Shown here piece by piece: positions 17,899 to 27,746 of a DNA stretch of 64,000 nt. Origin of the DNA: Terriglobus albidus. Lineage in GTDB: Bacteria; Acidobacteriota; Terriglobia; Terriglobales; Acidobacteriaceae. A program made the position numbers and the translations under genes. Location: NCBI RefSeq assembly GCF_008000815.1, contig NZ_CP042806.1:1302001-1366000 (forward strand), written 5' to 3'. The notes under the pieces were generated by a model. That model did no database searches, was not told where the DNA came from, and saw only the letters and a program-made list of their open reading frames with translations. How positions within the stretch are numbered: the stretch's first letter is position 1; every line of letters begins with the position of its first letter.

Positions 17899-17919
17899 GC
17901 TGTTACGTAACGTAACAGC
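17899..17919. promoter_or_regulatory. Perfect 10+1+10 palindrome, operator candidate
   Basis: Arms GCTGTTACGT (17899-17908) and ACGTAACAGC (17910-17919) flank a central A. It lies 131 bases upstream of the receptor ATG at 18050 and just after the FAD oxidoreductase gene. Perfect symmetry of this length is typical of a repressor site (LacI, GntR or similar). The left part recurs at 7352-7362. Confidence 0.55.
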
Positions 17920-18049
17920 TTGGAACTTCACCGGCATCGATCCGGGAACGAATAGTTAGCTGCCATAAGGGACAACTGGCGATTCCTTTTCTTTGGGAAT
18001 CGCCTCCCTTGGACCCAGGACAAACTGCAGTGCTTATGAGGCCCAACCT

Positions 18050-21000
18050 ATGAAGCAAATTCTCAAGACGCAAGGCCGTTGCTTTGGCCTTCTCCTCGTT
18101 CTTCTCCTCGTTTCGTCTATGTTGCCGGCGCAGGTTGCGAACGGGGTCATCACCGGACGTCTGACCGACAGCACCGGCGCAGTGATTCCCAACGCCCAAC
18201 TCACCCTTACCAAGACTGACACCGGACTGAAGCTGGCGACCCAGAGCAACAGCGACGGTATCTACAACTTCTTCTCACTTCAGACCGGACCCTACAAAAT
18301 TCAGGTCTCGCAGAGCGGTTTCAAGTCGGCAGAGACGACGCTGACGCTCACCGTAGGGCAGACGGCGACGATCGATCTCTCGCTTGAGATCGGCTCCAGT
18401 ACCGAGACCATCAATGTCGAGTCGGCCGGTATGGCCGATCTCGAGACCAGCGATTCCACCATCAGTTACACGGTCGGGACCCGCCAGGTGAGCGACCTTC
18501 CGTTGAATGGACGCAACCCCTACGGCCTGGCAGCACTGTCGCCCGGCATCGCGCCTGGTGGCGGCTTCGGACAGGGGGTAAGCCAGACACGCGGCGCTGT
18601 TGTGGCTGCGGGTACCAACAATTTCGAATCCAATGGCGGAGCGGCGGGTTCGAACGAGATCTTCTTCGACGGCGTGCCGGTAACAGTTTGCTGCCAGGGC
18701 CAACCGGCGCTAACACCTTCGGTTGAGGTTGTCGATCAGTTCAAGGTCATCACCGCGGTTCCTTCGGCGCAGTTCGGACGTTCTTCCGGCGGCATTCTGA
18801 ACATTGTGTCGAAGACCGGTACGAACCAGATCCACGGTTCCGCCTACGACTACCTGCGCAACGAAAAGCTCGACGGCGCGAACTACTTCCTGAAGTACAA
18901 CAACACGCCGCCGATCCGCGGACGCAACGACTTTCGCGCACCGCACAAGTTCAATCAGTATGGCTTCTTCCTGAACGGTCCTGTGTGGTTGCCGAAGATC
19001 TACAACGGCCGTGAGAAGACCTTCTTCACCTTCGGGTGGGAGGCCTCGCGCAACGTACTGTATAACGCGGTGACGGCGACTGTGCCGACGGCTTTACAGC
19101 GTCAGGGTGTGTTTACTGAAGCTCCCGGAATGATTTATGACCCCTACAGCACCAGCGGCAATACCCGTCAGCCATTGGCTGCCGGCTGCAACTCAACGGG
19201 ATGCTATGGCGCCGGCAAGCTGGTGCAGAATATCAATCCCGTCTCGCAGAAGCTGTTACAGTTCCTGCCGCTTCCCAACATCTCCGGCACGTCGAATAAC
19301 TACGTCTACGCCAATCGCACCAGCGATCAGGTAGACCAGTTCAACTTCCGCGTCGATCACAACTTCTCGCCATCGCAGCGTGTCTTCGTACGCGGCACCC
19401 GCGACACCAATACGCATCACGAGAACGATCTCTTCAATCAGGCCAACGGTCCCAGCGGCATCAACCAGACCCTGCGCGCCTATCTGTTTGCGGTTGGCGA
19501 TACCTGGACGATTACGCCGAACTTTCTGCTGCAGACCAACTACGGCTTCGCTTACCAGAAGAACTTTCAGATTCCCCAGAACTACACCGGCTACAAAGCA
19601 TCCGACTACGGATTTACCAACCTTGACTCACAACAGCAGCTTCCTGGCCTGCCATATATCGGCATTAGTGGCTACGCCAATATGTCAAACGCCACTAATA
19701 CCAACCGCTGGGAGCACTACAGCCACTTCCTCGAATCGACGGCGGTGTGGCAGCACGGCAAGCATACTCTGACTTTTGGTTATGACGGCCGTCTCATCCA
19801 GGAGCACCAGCAAAGCGCCGGCAACGGCCCGGGCTCCCTCACCTTCGACACCACACTGACCAACGGTCCGATTGTCACCAGCGCGGCGCCATCCAGCCAG
19901 GCGCAGTTCGACTCCTTCGCGGCATTTCTGATGGGGACCTTCACCAATGCTGCGATCGTTCGCCAGGTGAAGCCGGCGTATGACTCCTGGTATCACGCCC
20001 TGTATGTGCAGGAGGACTGGCGGGCGAATTCGAAGCTGACCATGAACTTCGGTCTGCGTTATGACATCGAGACCGGATATCGTGAGCGGCATAACCAGTG
20101 GGCCGATCTGGACCTGTCAGCATCGAATCCGCTTTCGAGCTCAGCGTTGCCCTTTACCGGCGGAGCGCGTTATCTCGGCAGCAACTTTCCCAATCGCACG
20201 TGGAAGACCTATTACAACAAGTTCGCTCCACGTATTGGCCTGGCCTTCCAGGTAACGGATAAAACCGTACTTCGTGCCGGATATGGCCTGCTGTATCTGC
20301 CGACGTCGCAGCGGTTCTACAGTACAGGAACGCTCGGTTATTCGCAGCAGACGCAGACAACCTTTACCAGCACCAGTGTTCCGACGACCACGATTGCGAA
20401 TCCATTTCCATCGGGTGTGTTATTGCCGGCAGGCCCGAGTGCCGGTGTGACTGCTGGTACAGGTACCTCTGTCAGCGGCGCGATTTATAACAATCCAGTG
20501 CCTTACTTTCAGCAGTACAACGCCGGCGTTGAGCGGCAGATCGCTAATGGCGTCGTTGTCCACTTCAACTACGTCGGCACCCACGGTGTCCACCTGCCCA
20601 TCAACTATCGTCCGAATGACCTTCGCGATCAGTACTGGGGTGCGCCGGGAAGCCAGTCTCAAATCGACTACCTCAACACGCAGGTTGCGAATCCGTTCTA
20701 CGGAAATTCACAGGCTGGTCCGCTGGCCACACCGACTACCGTGCAGCGGGTGCAATTGCTCTCGCTTTATCCGCAATACACGCCGAACACCGGTATGGCA
20801 AACAATTCCATTACCGTCGCCCAGATGGGGATCGGCGCCTCCATCTTCAACGCAGCGCAGGCCTTCATTACCATCCAGCGCTCGAAGAATCTTTCGGCAA
20901 CCGTCAGTTATACCTTTTCCAAGTTGATGGGCAATGGCACGCCTTCGCTGACCGCCTTCCTCAACGCTAACTACTCCAACGGAAGCCCCGGCATCCAGAA

Positions 21001-21613
21001 CAGCTATCACATTCAGGATAAGGAGTGGTCTGTGCTCTCGACGGATATTCCTCATCGCATCGTTGCAAACGCCAATTACACGCTGCCTTTCGGCCGCGGC
21101 CAATCATTCGGAAGCAACGTGAGTGGATGGATGAACCAGGTCATCGGCGGATGGAAGCTCAACAGCATTGTCTCCGTTCAGTCTGGCTACACGCTGGGCA
21201 TTACACAGACCGGCGGTCAGGCTTACTCCGGTGGGCGTCCCTTCTTTGTCTCCGGTGTCGATCCTCTTACCTCGGGTGATGTTCATCAACGCCTCGGCGG
21301 TAACGGCCAGACACAGGGCTATCTCAACCCCAACGCCTTCCGCAAAGCGACCGCCTTCGAACTTGGGGATACGCCTCGCTTCTCTGGCCGGATGCGCAGC
21401 CCGGTTGGCTTCCAGGATGACGTGTCTCTGCTGAAGGACTTCGCCATTCACGAGCGTCTCGGATTGCAGTTCCGTCTTGAAGCCTTCAACTTCCTCAACA
21501 AGGTGCAGTTCGGTGTGCCAAACACTCAGTTTGGGTCCGCGACGTTCGGCGCCATCACAACGCAGGCAAACCTTCCACGCAACATTCAGACTGCGCTCAA
21601 GCTGACGTTCTAG
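18050..21613 (+). CDS. TonB-dependent receptor, Oar-like
   Basis: A 1187-residue outer-membrane protein. The start at 18050 gives a good signal peptide (MKQILKTQGRCFGLLLVLLL, cleavage near LPAQ); an earlier in-frame ATG at 17993 would add 19 non-signal residues. A carboxypeptidase-regulatory-like domain occupies about residues 30-115 (NGVITGRLTDSTGAVIPNAQ). A plug-like segment follows (VSDLPLNGRNPYGLAALSPG; VVDQFKVITAVPSAQFGRSSGG; GTNQIHGSAYDYLRN), and then a large barrel ending NIQTALKLTF with terminal Phe. The role is import of a bulky nutrient across the outer membrane. It is the last gene of the carbohydrate region and is preceded by an operator-like palindrome. Confidence 0.92.
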   Translation: MKQILKTQGRCFGLLLVLLLVSSMLPAQVANGVITGRLTDSTGAVIPNAQLTLTKTDTGLKLATQSNSDGIYNFFSLQTGPYKIQVSQSGFKSAETTLTLTVGQTATIDLSLEIGSSTETINVESAGMADLETSDSTISYTVGTRQVSDLPLNGRNPYGLAALSPGIAPGGGFGQGVSQTRGAVVAAGTNNFESNGGAAGSNEIFFDGVPVTVCCQGQPALTPSVEVVDQFKVITAVPSAQFGRSSGGILNIVSKTGTNQIHGSAYDYLRNEKLDGANYFLKYNNTPPIRGRNDFRAPHKFNQYGFFLNGPVWLPKIYNGREKTFFTFGWEASRNVLYNAVTATVPTALQRQGVFTEAPGMIYDPYSTSGNTRQPLAAGCNSTGCYGAGKLVQNINPVSQKLLQFLPLPNISGTSNNYVYANRTSDQVDQFNFRVDHNFSPSQRVFVRGTRDTNTHHENDLFNQANGPSGINQTLRAYLFAVGDTWTITPNFLLQTNYGFAYQKNFQIPQNYTGYKASDYGFTNLDSQQQLPGLPYIGISGYANMSNATNTNRWEHYSHFLESTAVWQHGKHTLTFGYDGRLIQEHQQSAGNGPGSLTFDTTLTNGPIVTSAAPSSQAQFDSFAAFLMGTFTNAAIVRQVKPAYDSWYHALYVQEDWRANSKLTMNFGLRYDIETGYRERHNQWADLDLSASNPLSSSALPFTGGARYLGSNFPNRTWKTYYNKFAPRIGLAFQVTDKTVLRAGYGLLYLPTSQRFYSTGTLGYSQQTQTTFTSTSVPTTTIANPFPSGVLLPAGPSAGVTAGTGTSVSGAIYNNPVPYFQQYNAGVERQIANGVVVHFNYVGTHGVHLPINYRPNDLRDQYWGAPGSQSQIDYLNTQVANPFYGNSQAGPLATPTTVQRVQLLSLYPQYTPNTGMANNSITVAQMGIGASIFNAAQAFITIQRSKNLSATVSYTFSKLMGNGTPSLTAFLNANYSNGSPGIQNSYHIQDKEWSVLSTDIPHRIVANANYTLPFGRGQSFGSNVSGWMNQVIGGWKLNSIVSVQSGYTLGITQTGGQAYSGGRPFFVSGVDPLTSGDVHQRLGGNGQTQGYLNPNAFRKATAFELGDTPRFSGRMRSPVGFQDDVSLLKDFAIHERLGLQFRLEAFNFLNKVQFGVPNTQFGSATFGAITTQANLPRNIQTALKLTF

Positions 21614-21627
21614 GTCGCCCGCGTATT

Positions 21628-21668
21628 CGTTGCCCCACCCTTTTGCTCCGCAAAGGAATGGGGCAACG
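21628..21668. terminator. Bidirectional terminator-like hairpin
   Basis: CGTTGCCCCA (21628-21637) pairs perfectly with TGGGGCAACG (21659-21668), with an inner CCTTTTGC / GCAAAGG pair. It lies between the convergent receptor gene and the VWA gene. No clear U-tract on either side. Confidence 0.5.
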
Positions 21669-21715
21669 AGACCGTCGGTTTCCAAATGGGAGTATCGATT
21701 TTCGATGATTTTCAG

Positions 21716-23836
21716 TTACTGCACTTCAACCTTGGCTGACCAGAAGAAGCTCTTCTGGTCGGTCGCGCCCAGGACGGTTACCTGGCACTGGTATTCGCCG
21801 GGCTCAAGCTGGTCCAGCGGAATCGTCATGGCGATTGGGGTAATGTGCAGTTGTGTGCTGCCGGCGTTCGATGCAATGACCGTCGGTGTCTGCATGGCGA
21901 CCTCCTGCTTCCCATCGTGAGTACGGAAGAAGGTGGCATATGCCAGCAGGGGCTCTGGTGGAGTGGTGCCCTGCTGGTAAGCCTGCAGAAAGATGGTCGC
22001 CGGCCGCGCGTGATGGAAGACGCGTGTCACCGAGGGGATCAGCTTCTCTCCGCCCAGCATCAGCGGATTGACGGCATCGTTCTTCGCCTGCTGCTTCTGC
22101 TTCTCTACATTGAACAGAGCCTGTGAGGCTGCAACACGCTGGCTGCTCAGAACCACGGAGCTTATGGCAAGGCGCTCGATTTGCTTGTTGAGGTTCGGGA
22201 CGATGAAGTTGGCCTGGTAGGTCCCGATGCGTCCGGTCTCATTATCGCGTGCGAGGAACTTGATCAGGTACTTGCCGGGCAGCAGCGTGAAACCTGCGTC
22301 GTATTGGATCGGGCGGCGAGCCAGTTCCTGAGCGGTGGAGTCGGAGAGCTTGATGTCGACCGAATCGCGCAGGTTCTGCACAGTAGAGCCGTAGCTGTCC
22401 TTCACTTCGCCGATGAAGTCGATCAGCGTATGCTGCGAGCCGCGTTTCTTGGCCAGCGCCAGCTCGCGTCCCGGAATCTTTACGGCGATGGGGACGAAGT
22501 ACTCCGCACGGTTGAGCTGGAAGTAATTCACCTCCATCGCGATGGTGAGATCGGTGACCGGATCGGGCTGCATCAGCGCATCTTCAAGCTGACGCTCTTT
22601 GTCTGCGGTGTTGAACTTGGAGTAGTCTTTGCCGGCGTAGTAACCCTGACGGTACTCGAGCGTTGCTTCCTGCCCATTGTTCAGCGTGATCTTGATGCGG
22701 CGGAACTTGCCGTCCTTGTCTCCGTTGGTTGTGTAGTAGCCGAGGAGGTAGTAGCTGGACATCGACTCCTGCGCATTGCGAATGCCGCGGGTGAGGTCGT
22801 TGTTATCCAGCAGTGCCTTTCCACCGGTATCTGAGGCCAACGCATAGAGAGTGTCCTGCGACTGGGCGCGCGCATTTGTGACTGAGGTAGCAGATGCACC
22901 GGTGTACATAGCCAGTCCGCCGGGCGAGCTCTGCGTGGCATCACCCATCGGCGGTGTAGCCACCAGACCACGTGCATCGATCGGCCAGAACGAGACGCCG
23001 GCCCGGATAGCCGCGTTGGTGGTGGCATGCATCTGCGCCTGGTTGTTCAGGCCATTCAGGTTTAAGCCAGAGCCGAAGTAGAGCAGCGACTTCTTCTCAC
23101 TCAACCGGCCCAGCATGTCGGCGGCAGTTTGCAGCGCCGCGAGCTGACGGTCGGTGTTGAAGATGTTGAACTCCGCATCGTCCTGTCCGAAGGCCGCTCC
23201 GGGATCAGAGGTGTCGTCGCCGGAGTTATCGCCTGCCATGCCCTGACCTTCACCGACGATCATGGTGCTCAGGATAGACAGCAAACGGTTGCGGTCAGCA
23301 GAGAAGTCCTGCAGCACATCCACGGAGCCGCCGCCATAGCGCAGAAGCGCGACGAGATCTTCCGGAAGCATCTGTGTGCGAATGAATTTTTCGGCAGCCT
23401 GCAAGGCACGCAACTGATCCGGTGGAGGCATCGATGTCATATCGAAGTACATCGCCAGCAGGCGATGATCGCGATACTTCGGCGTTGCGGCGGACTCGCC
23501 GGCGATCTGCGTGCGGCTGAGCTTGTCGTAGATCTTTATCTTCTCGTCGTTCTTCGCCGGTTCTACCGGTACGGCCGCGGACGGGGCAGAGAGCTTCTGG
23601 AACTCGAAGAGCTTGATGTTCTGCTCTGCGCCATTCTCCGTAATGGTGAAGTCCTTCGCCGTCAGGCCAGGGATCGTATTGCCCTTCTTGTCTTTCACGG
23701 TCAGGGTCTCGACGACAAGATTCGACGTTACCTTCATGGTGAAGACTTGGTCTTGTCCATCGCCCTGTGGCTTGTTGGTGCCGGTCTGTTGGGCGGTGAG
23801 CGTCGTTGCGAGCAGCAGTGGCAGAAGTTTGCGCAT
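21716..23836 (-). CDS. VWFA-related acidobacterial-type exported protein
   Basis: A 706-residue protein with a short signal peptide (MRKLLPLLLATTLTAQ). The segment LVVETLTVKDKKGNTIPGLTAKDFTITENG is the hallmark start of the VWFA-related acidobacterial domain family (TIGR03436 type). The von Willebrand A region follows at about residues 125-340, with LLAMYFDMTSM; the metal-site motif DxSxS is altered to D132-M-T-S-M. The last 280 residues are beta-rich and unassigned. Relatives are exported and of unknown function. Its ATG shares a base with the TAA stop of the receptor-like gene upstream (TAATG), so the two are translationally coupled. It is the last gene of a six-gene minus-strand operon. 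Confidence 0.85.
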   Translation of the reverse strand: MRKLLPLLLATTLTAQQTGTNKPQGDGQDQVFTMKVTSNLVVETLTVKDKKGNTIPGLTAKDFTITENGAEQNIKLFEFQKLSAPSAAVPVEPAKNDEKIKIYDKLSRTQIAGESAATPKYRDHRLLAMYFDMTSMPPPDQLRALQAAEKFIRTQMLPEDLVALLRYGGGSVDVLQDFSADRNRLLSILSTMIVGEGQGMAGDNSGDDTSDPGAAFGQDDAEFNIFNTDRQLAALQTAADMLGRLSEKKSLLYFGSGLNLNGLNNQAQMHATTNAAIRAGVSFWPIDARGLVATPPMGDATQSSPGGLAMYTGASATSVTNARAQSQDTLYALASDTGGKALLDNNDLTRGIRNAQESMSSYYLLGYYTTNGDKDGKFRRIKITLNNGQEATLEYRQGYYAGKDYSKFNTADKERQLEDALMQPDPVTDLTIAMEVNYFQLNRAEYFVPIAVKIPGRELALAKKRGSQHTLIDFIGEVKDSYGSTVQNLRDSVDIKLSDSTAQELARRPIQYDAGFTLLPGKYLIKFLARDNETGRIGTYQANFIVPNLNKQIERLAISSVVLSSQRVAASQALFNVEKQKQQAKNDAVNPLMLGGEKLIPSVTRVFHHARPATIFLQAYQQGTTPPEPLLAYATFFRTHDGKQEVAMQTPTVIASNAGSTQLHITPIAMTIPLDQLEPGEYQCQVTVLGATDQKSFFWSAKVEVQ

Positions 23837-26800
23837 TAGAAACGAAGCCTCGAGACGAATTGCACGGTACGCATGCCGTTCCAGGTTGCGGGAAGGCCGA
23901 ACTGGGTAGAAGTGAGCGTTGTGTTCCAGCGGGTAAAGGCGACGTGATTCAGTGCATTGGTTACATCAGCACGGATATCCAGGTTCATGTCGCTCTTCAG
24001 GCGGAAGGTGCGTGCGAGCGATGCATTCAGGCGGAACTGACCGGGGCCGGTAATGGAGTTGCGGCCTGCGTTGCCGAAGGTGCCGGCGGCGGGCGTGGTA
24101 AATGCTGCGGGATTCAGATGCAGCCCTGCAGGCGCGGCGTAGACATCTGCACCTGTCAGTTGCGCGCGCAGGTTGTTACTAACCCCGGTGCCGGGTGTCG
24201 CTACGGGATAGATCGGTGTCTGCGGCTCTCCGCTATTGAGCATAATCTGACCGAGTACCGTCCATTCTTTGAACGCCGTGCCTGCTTTGCCGTTCATGAG
24301 GGTGCCGCCACCAACGCCCATCCCAGTGGTGTACTGGGCCGTCAGCGAGAGCGTGTGACGCTGATTGAAGGCTGAGCGTCCGCGTTCTGCCTGCAGGTCG
24401 CGCCAGTTCTGCGCAACAGTCGTGTCGTTCTTGGTGGTGGGTGCAGGTACGGCAAAGGGATTCTGCGAGGTGGCGCCTGTGCCGGACGATGCATTCTGTC
24501 CGCCGAGGAAGGATGCATTGTCGATAGCGTTGGCGTAGGTGTAGTCCAGCGATGCGGTAAATCCGTTATGCAGGCGGCGGCGAAGTTGTACCTGTCCCGC
24601 GTGACGCGTGGAGTTCCCGCCCGAGGTCAGATAGGTGAAGCCGTTCGGGCATGAAGGGCACAGGTCCGCGCCGCCATAGGCATAAGTGTTTGGCAGGATC
24701 TGCTGGGCCGCGTGTGTGCCTTTCAGGCCGTTGTAGGTGGCGGTCAACTGCAGCGAGAACGGGAGATCACGTTGAATGGCGAGTTGCCAATCCTGTACAT
24801 AGCCCGCACGGAATCTCGGATCGACGGCGAAGGTGTTTGATGTGATACCGGCGCAGTTCTGAAAGCCGTTGGCCAGGGTGATGGGGCAAGTGCTCGAACG
24901 CTGTACGGACAAGGAACGCGAGAGTGGCGCCTGCTGCGCCAGCTTCAGGGCCGTGGTCTGGTAGACAGAACTATCGAAGTAAATGCCATAGCCCGCCCGC
25001 ACGACAACAGAGGATGCAGGGATAGGCCGCCATGCGACGCCGATACGCGGCTGGAAGGCCTTGCGGAAGGGACGGATGAGCGAGTCGGGATAGTGTTGTC
25101 CGGTCAGGCTGCCGGTCGGGGAAGAGGCCAGCACTTGCGAGACAGCCGAGAAGTCCGGCAGGATATCGAGATTCACCATGCGATCTTTCAGTTCGGTGAT
25201 GGGCGCACCGTACTCCCAGCTGACGCCGGCCTTGACAGTGAAGGTCGGTGTCATGCGGAAGTCGTCGTCGATATAGGCCCTGAAGACGTTCTGGCGGAAG
25301 TACTTGTCGGGGTTGCCGGTAGCAAGGGTGCTGGTATCGGGCACGCCGAGCAGAAAGCCCGCGAGATCGTTACCGGTAGCCGTACCGGTAAAGCCGAACG
25401 AGCCGCGCGGATTCTCCTGGGTGAAGTAGTTGAACTGCTGGCGCCGGTACTCACCGCCGAAGGTAAGGTTGTGGCGCCCGCGGTTCCACTGCACGGCTCC
25501 AGTGGCTGTCTGCGTCTGGTTCCGGTTGTACGCTGGAATTCCATCAGTCAGGGGCGTAATGCCGCTGGCGAAGGAAAGCGTCGGCGGACCGTAGTTGAAC
25601 GGGTCCTGGTTATTGCCGGAGATGCCGGCATTGCCGGAGACGTTGGTGCGGCCCTGAAAGTAGGCAGTGGTGCGCTGCGTCTGCCGCGCAAATTTATAGC
25701 CGACGTTGAACGACCAGCGCCCATTGATGCGGTGCGACCAGTTCACGCCACCGGCGAGGCCGAAGTTTTTCTGGCGGTCAGTGAACTGGAAGACCGTGTT
25801 CGACGAACTGCGGATGGACTGGAAGTTGAGGTTTCCGTAGACCTGGTTCTTTCGATTGACGGTCTTATCAACACGCGTTTGCAGCGCATCCTTGTGCGAG
25901 CTGTTTAGCAGTGTTGTCTGATAGTTGTAGCGCGTGCTTCCGGATAGATTCGGCAGTGGATAGAACTGCAGCAGCGATGCCGCCTGCGATGACACCGGGA
26001 CCTGGTTGTTGGCGTACGGAAGTCCGGTTGCCGGATTGATGATGGATGTAGCGACCGAAGAGAGATCGCCGTTGCGCTGCGCCTGCGTTGGCACCAGTGC
26101 TGAGGAAGAGTTGGCATTGCTGTCCCGTGTCCATTGATACGCGAGAAAGAACGTAGGTGCGTTGTTGCGGTTCGTCAGATGCGGAATACGCAATGGTCCG
26201 CCGAGTGTGGCCAGGCCGGTGAAGTTGTAGTACGAGGGTTTGGGAACATCAAGGCCTGTGAGCGAGTACGGCTTTGCATCGAAGATCGCATTGCCGAAGC
26301 TCATGATGCCGATACCGCCGTTGTAGAGCGAGCGGCGGTTATTACGACGATTGCCGATGGCGGCAAACTGCGCAAAGGGTGAAGACGCTCCATTGTTCAC
26401 GCTGCCATTGATCAGCAGGCCATCGTTGTTACGCGCTTCCTGTGTCGCCGGAGGTGGAGGTGCGGCCGCGGCCTCGTCTTTGCTGTCAGAGCCTTTCTTT
26501 GCGGGTGCAGGCAGAGCGGCAGTAATCACCGGGGCAATCGGCTGATCTGCGGGCTGCGCATGAATCTCCGCCAGGGGCATCAGCTTCATTTCGAACTTAG
26601 TTGCATCAGTAGCCGTGGAAGTGACGTTTACCTCCTGCGTCATGGTGGTAAAGGCCGGCTTGCTGATACGGATCGCCCACGCGCCGTCGGCGATGTTTGA
26701 GAGCGTGTAGAAACCCTGTTCGTCCGTTACGGCTGTAACGGTAGTGCCCGCGTGAGTCGCGGTGATAACAGCGCCCGGAACGGGGAAGCCGCCATAGAGA

Positions 26801-26886
26801 ACCTGTCCCCGTTGTTCAGCGGCGAAGGCGGCGCAGGGGAAGAGAACGTATGCGCAGAGCGAGCGGAGTGTACGTATCAGAGTCAT
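23836..26886 (-). CDS. Oar-like TonB-dependent outer-membrane protein in the TIGR03435 operon
   Basis: A 1016-residue outer-membrane protein. A signal peptide (MTLIRTLRSLCAYVLFPCAAFA) is followed by a carboxypeptidase-regulatory-like domain at about residues 24-100 (GAVITATHAG; GFYTLSNIADGAWAIRISKPAF). An Ala/Pro-rich linker near residues 110-150 follows, then a long barrel with SNTVFQFTDRQKNFGLAGGVNW-like strands and the terminal TVQFVSRLRF. The plug region is less typical than in the other three receptors of this window. It starts 33 bases after the last TIGR03435 gene and its stop overlaps the VWA gene start, so it belongs to that operon. Whether it imports anything or acts as a surface scaffold cannot be told. 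Confidence 0.85.
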   Translation of the reverse strand: MTLIRTLRSLCAYVLFPCAAFAAEQRGQVLYGGFPVPGAVITATHAGTTVTAVTDEQGFYTLSNIADGAWAIRISKPAFTTMTQEVNVTSTATDATKFEMKLMPLAEIHAQPADQPIAPVITAALPAPAKKGSDSKDEAAAAPPPPATQEARNNDGLLINGSVNNGASSPFAQFAAIGNRRNNRRSLYNGGIGIMSFGNAIFDAKPYSLTGLDVPKPSYYNFTGLATLGGPLRIPHLTNRNNAPTFFLAYQWTRDSNANSSSALVPTQAQRNGDLSSVATSIINPATGLPYANNQVPVSSQAASLLQFYPLPNLSGSTRYNYQTTLLNSSHKDALQTRVDKTVNRKNQVYGNLNFQSIRSSSNTVFQFTDRQKNFGLAGGVNWSHRINGRWSFNVGYKFARQTQRTTAYFQGRTNVSGNAGISGNNQDPFNYGPPTLSFASGITPLTDGIPAYNRNQTQTATGAVQWNRGRHNLTFGGEYRRQQFNYFTQENPRGSFGFTGTATGNDLAGFLLGVPDTSTLATGNPDKYFRQNVFRAYIDDDFRMTPTFTVKAGVSWEYGAPITELKDRMVNLDILPDFSAVSQVLASSPTGSLTGQHYPDSLIRPFRKAFQPRIGVAWRPIPASSVVVRAGYGIYFDSSVYQTTALKLAQQAPLSRSLSVQRSSTCPITLANGFQNCAGITSNTFAVDPRFRAGYVQDWQLAIQRDLPFSLQLTATYNGLKGTHAAQQILPNTYAYGGADLCPSCPNGFTYLTSGGNSTRHAGQVQLRRRLHNGFTASLDYTYANAIDNASFLGGQNASSGTGATSQNPFAVPAPTTKNDTTVAQNWRDLQAERGRSAFNQRHTLSLTAQYTTGMGVGGGTLMNGKAGTAFKEWTVLGQIMLNSGEPQTPIYPVATPGTGVSNNLRAQLTGADVYAAPAGLHLNPAAFTTPAAGTFGNAGRNSITGPGQFRLNASLARTFRLKSDMNLDIRADVTNALNHVAFTRWNTTLTSTQFGLPATWNGMRTVQFVSRLRF

Positions 26887-26919
26887 CCAATGGCTTTCTT
26901 GTGCTGCGGAACGTCAGGT

Positions 26920-27744
26920 TTAGTTTTCTGTAGGACGTTCGATATGGTTGATGGCAACCGCCGGGACAGTATCTTTTTGTGATTCCAGTTTCAGGCCAAG
27001 TTGCTCCTGCAATGCCGTGAACAGCGTCGGACCTGCTTCGGCGGCAGGAGCGCTGCTTGCATCTGTCGCAGCGTTGGACTGTGGTGTCCAGTGGAGCTTC
27101 CAGTCATACTCTCCGGACATATTGGTTTTGTTTATGACGACGCGTCCGTCCGCCTCCGGCATGTTGGAGATGACCCTGGCAACCAGGTCCATGGTGATCG
27201 CGCTACCCTCGGCGTTGCCAGGACCTCGCCCCTGCCATCCATGGTTCCGTTGTTCTCCGGGGGTGGGTGGAGGTGTGGGTGTTACCTTCGCTCCGCCCTT
27301 CGCGACCACCAGCGCATAGATCGGTACCTCGGCACTCTGTGGCGTGGTTTCGAGATGGAAGCGCTCGACCAGCATCTGCCGCACGATCTCCCGTACTGCT
27401 GTAAAACGGCCTTCGAACCCCATCTTCATCAGCTCTGCACTCAGAGCCTCATCTTCCTTGGCATCGATCTCATACCGGTCCGTGTTTACCCAGACCGGAG
27501 CGTTCAAGAGTTGCGAGTCAGACTTCAGGTCGTAGGCAAACTTGATCACGTCTTTGAGTGGCATGTTATGTACGGTCATCTTGCCCTGGCCAAACAGGAG
27601 TGAGTTGCCTGTAGAGCCGGGCGGGGTGGGCTTAATGACGACGACCTCAAACTTCGCATCGGCTATCGGTTGCGATGTCTGTCCAATGCAAAGAGGAGCC
27701 GCGAGAGCGAGCATGCTTACTAGAAGAGACGGGACGCGTGTCAT
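26920..27744 (-). CDS. TIGR03435 family exported protein, copy 4 of 4
   Basis: A 274-residue protein of the soil-associated TIGR03435 family, whose function is unknown. It has a signal peptide (MTRVPSLLVSMLALAAPLCIGQ). Family marks in order are FEVVVIKP at the mature N-terminus, HNMPLKDVIKFAYDL, ERFHLETTPQSAEVPIYALVVAKGG, VINKTNMSGEYDWKLHWTP, LFTALQEQLGLKLE, and the extreme C-terminus HIERPTEN. It starts two bases after the stop of copy 3 and lies 33 bases before the Oar-like gene. It is the last of the four tandem copies in transcription order. Confidence 0.9.
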   Translation of the reverse strand: MTRVPSLLVSMLALAAPLCIGQTSQPIADAKFEVVVIKPTPPGSTGNSLLFGQGKMTVHNMPLKDVIKFAYDLKSDSQLLNAPVWVNTDRYEIDAKEDEALSAELMKMGFEGRFTAVREIVRQMLVERFHLETTPQSAEVPIYALVVAKGGAKVTPTPPPTPGEQRNHGWQGRGPGNAEGSAITMDLVARVISNMPEADGRVVINKTNMSGEYDWKLHWTPQSNAATDASSAPAAEAGPTLFTALQEQLGLKLESQKDTVPAVAINHIERPTEN

Positions 27745-27746
27745 AT

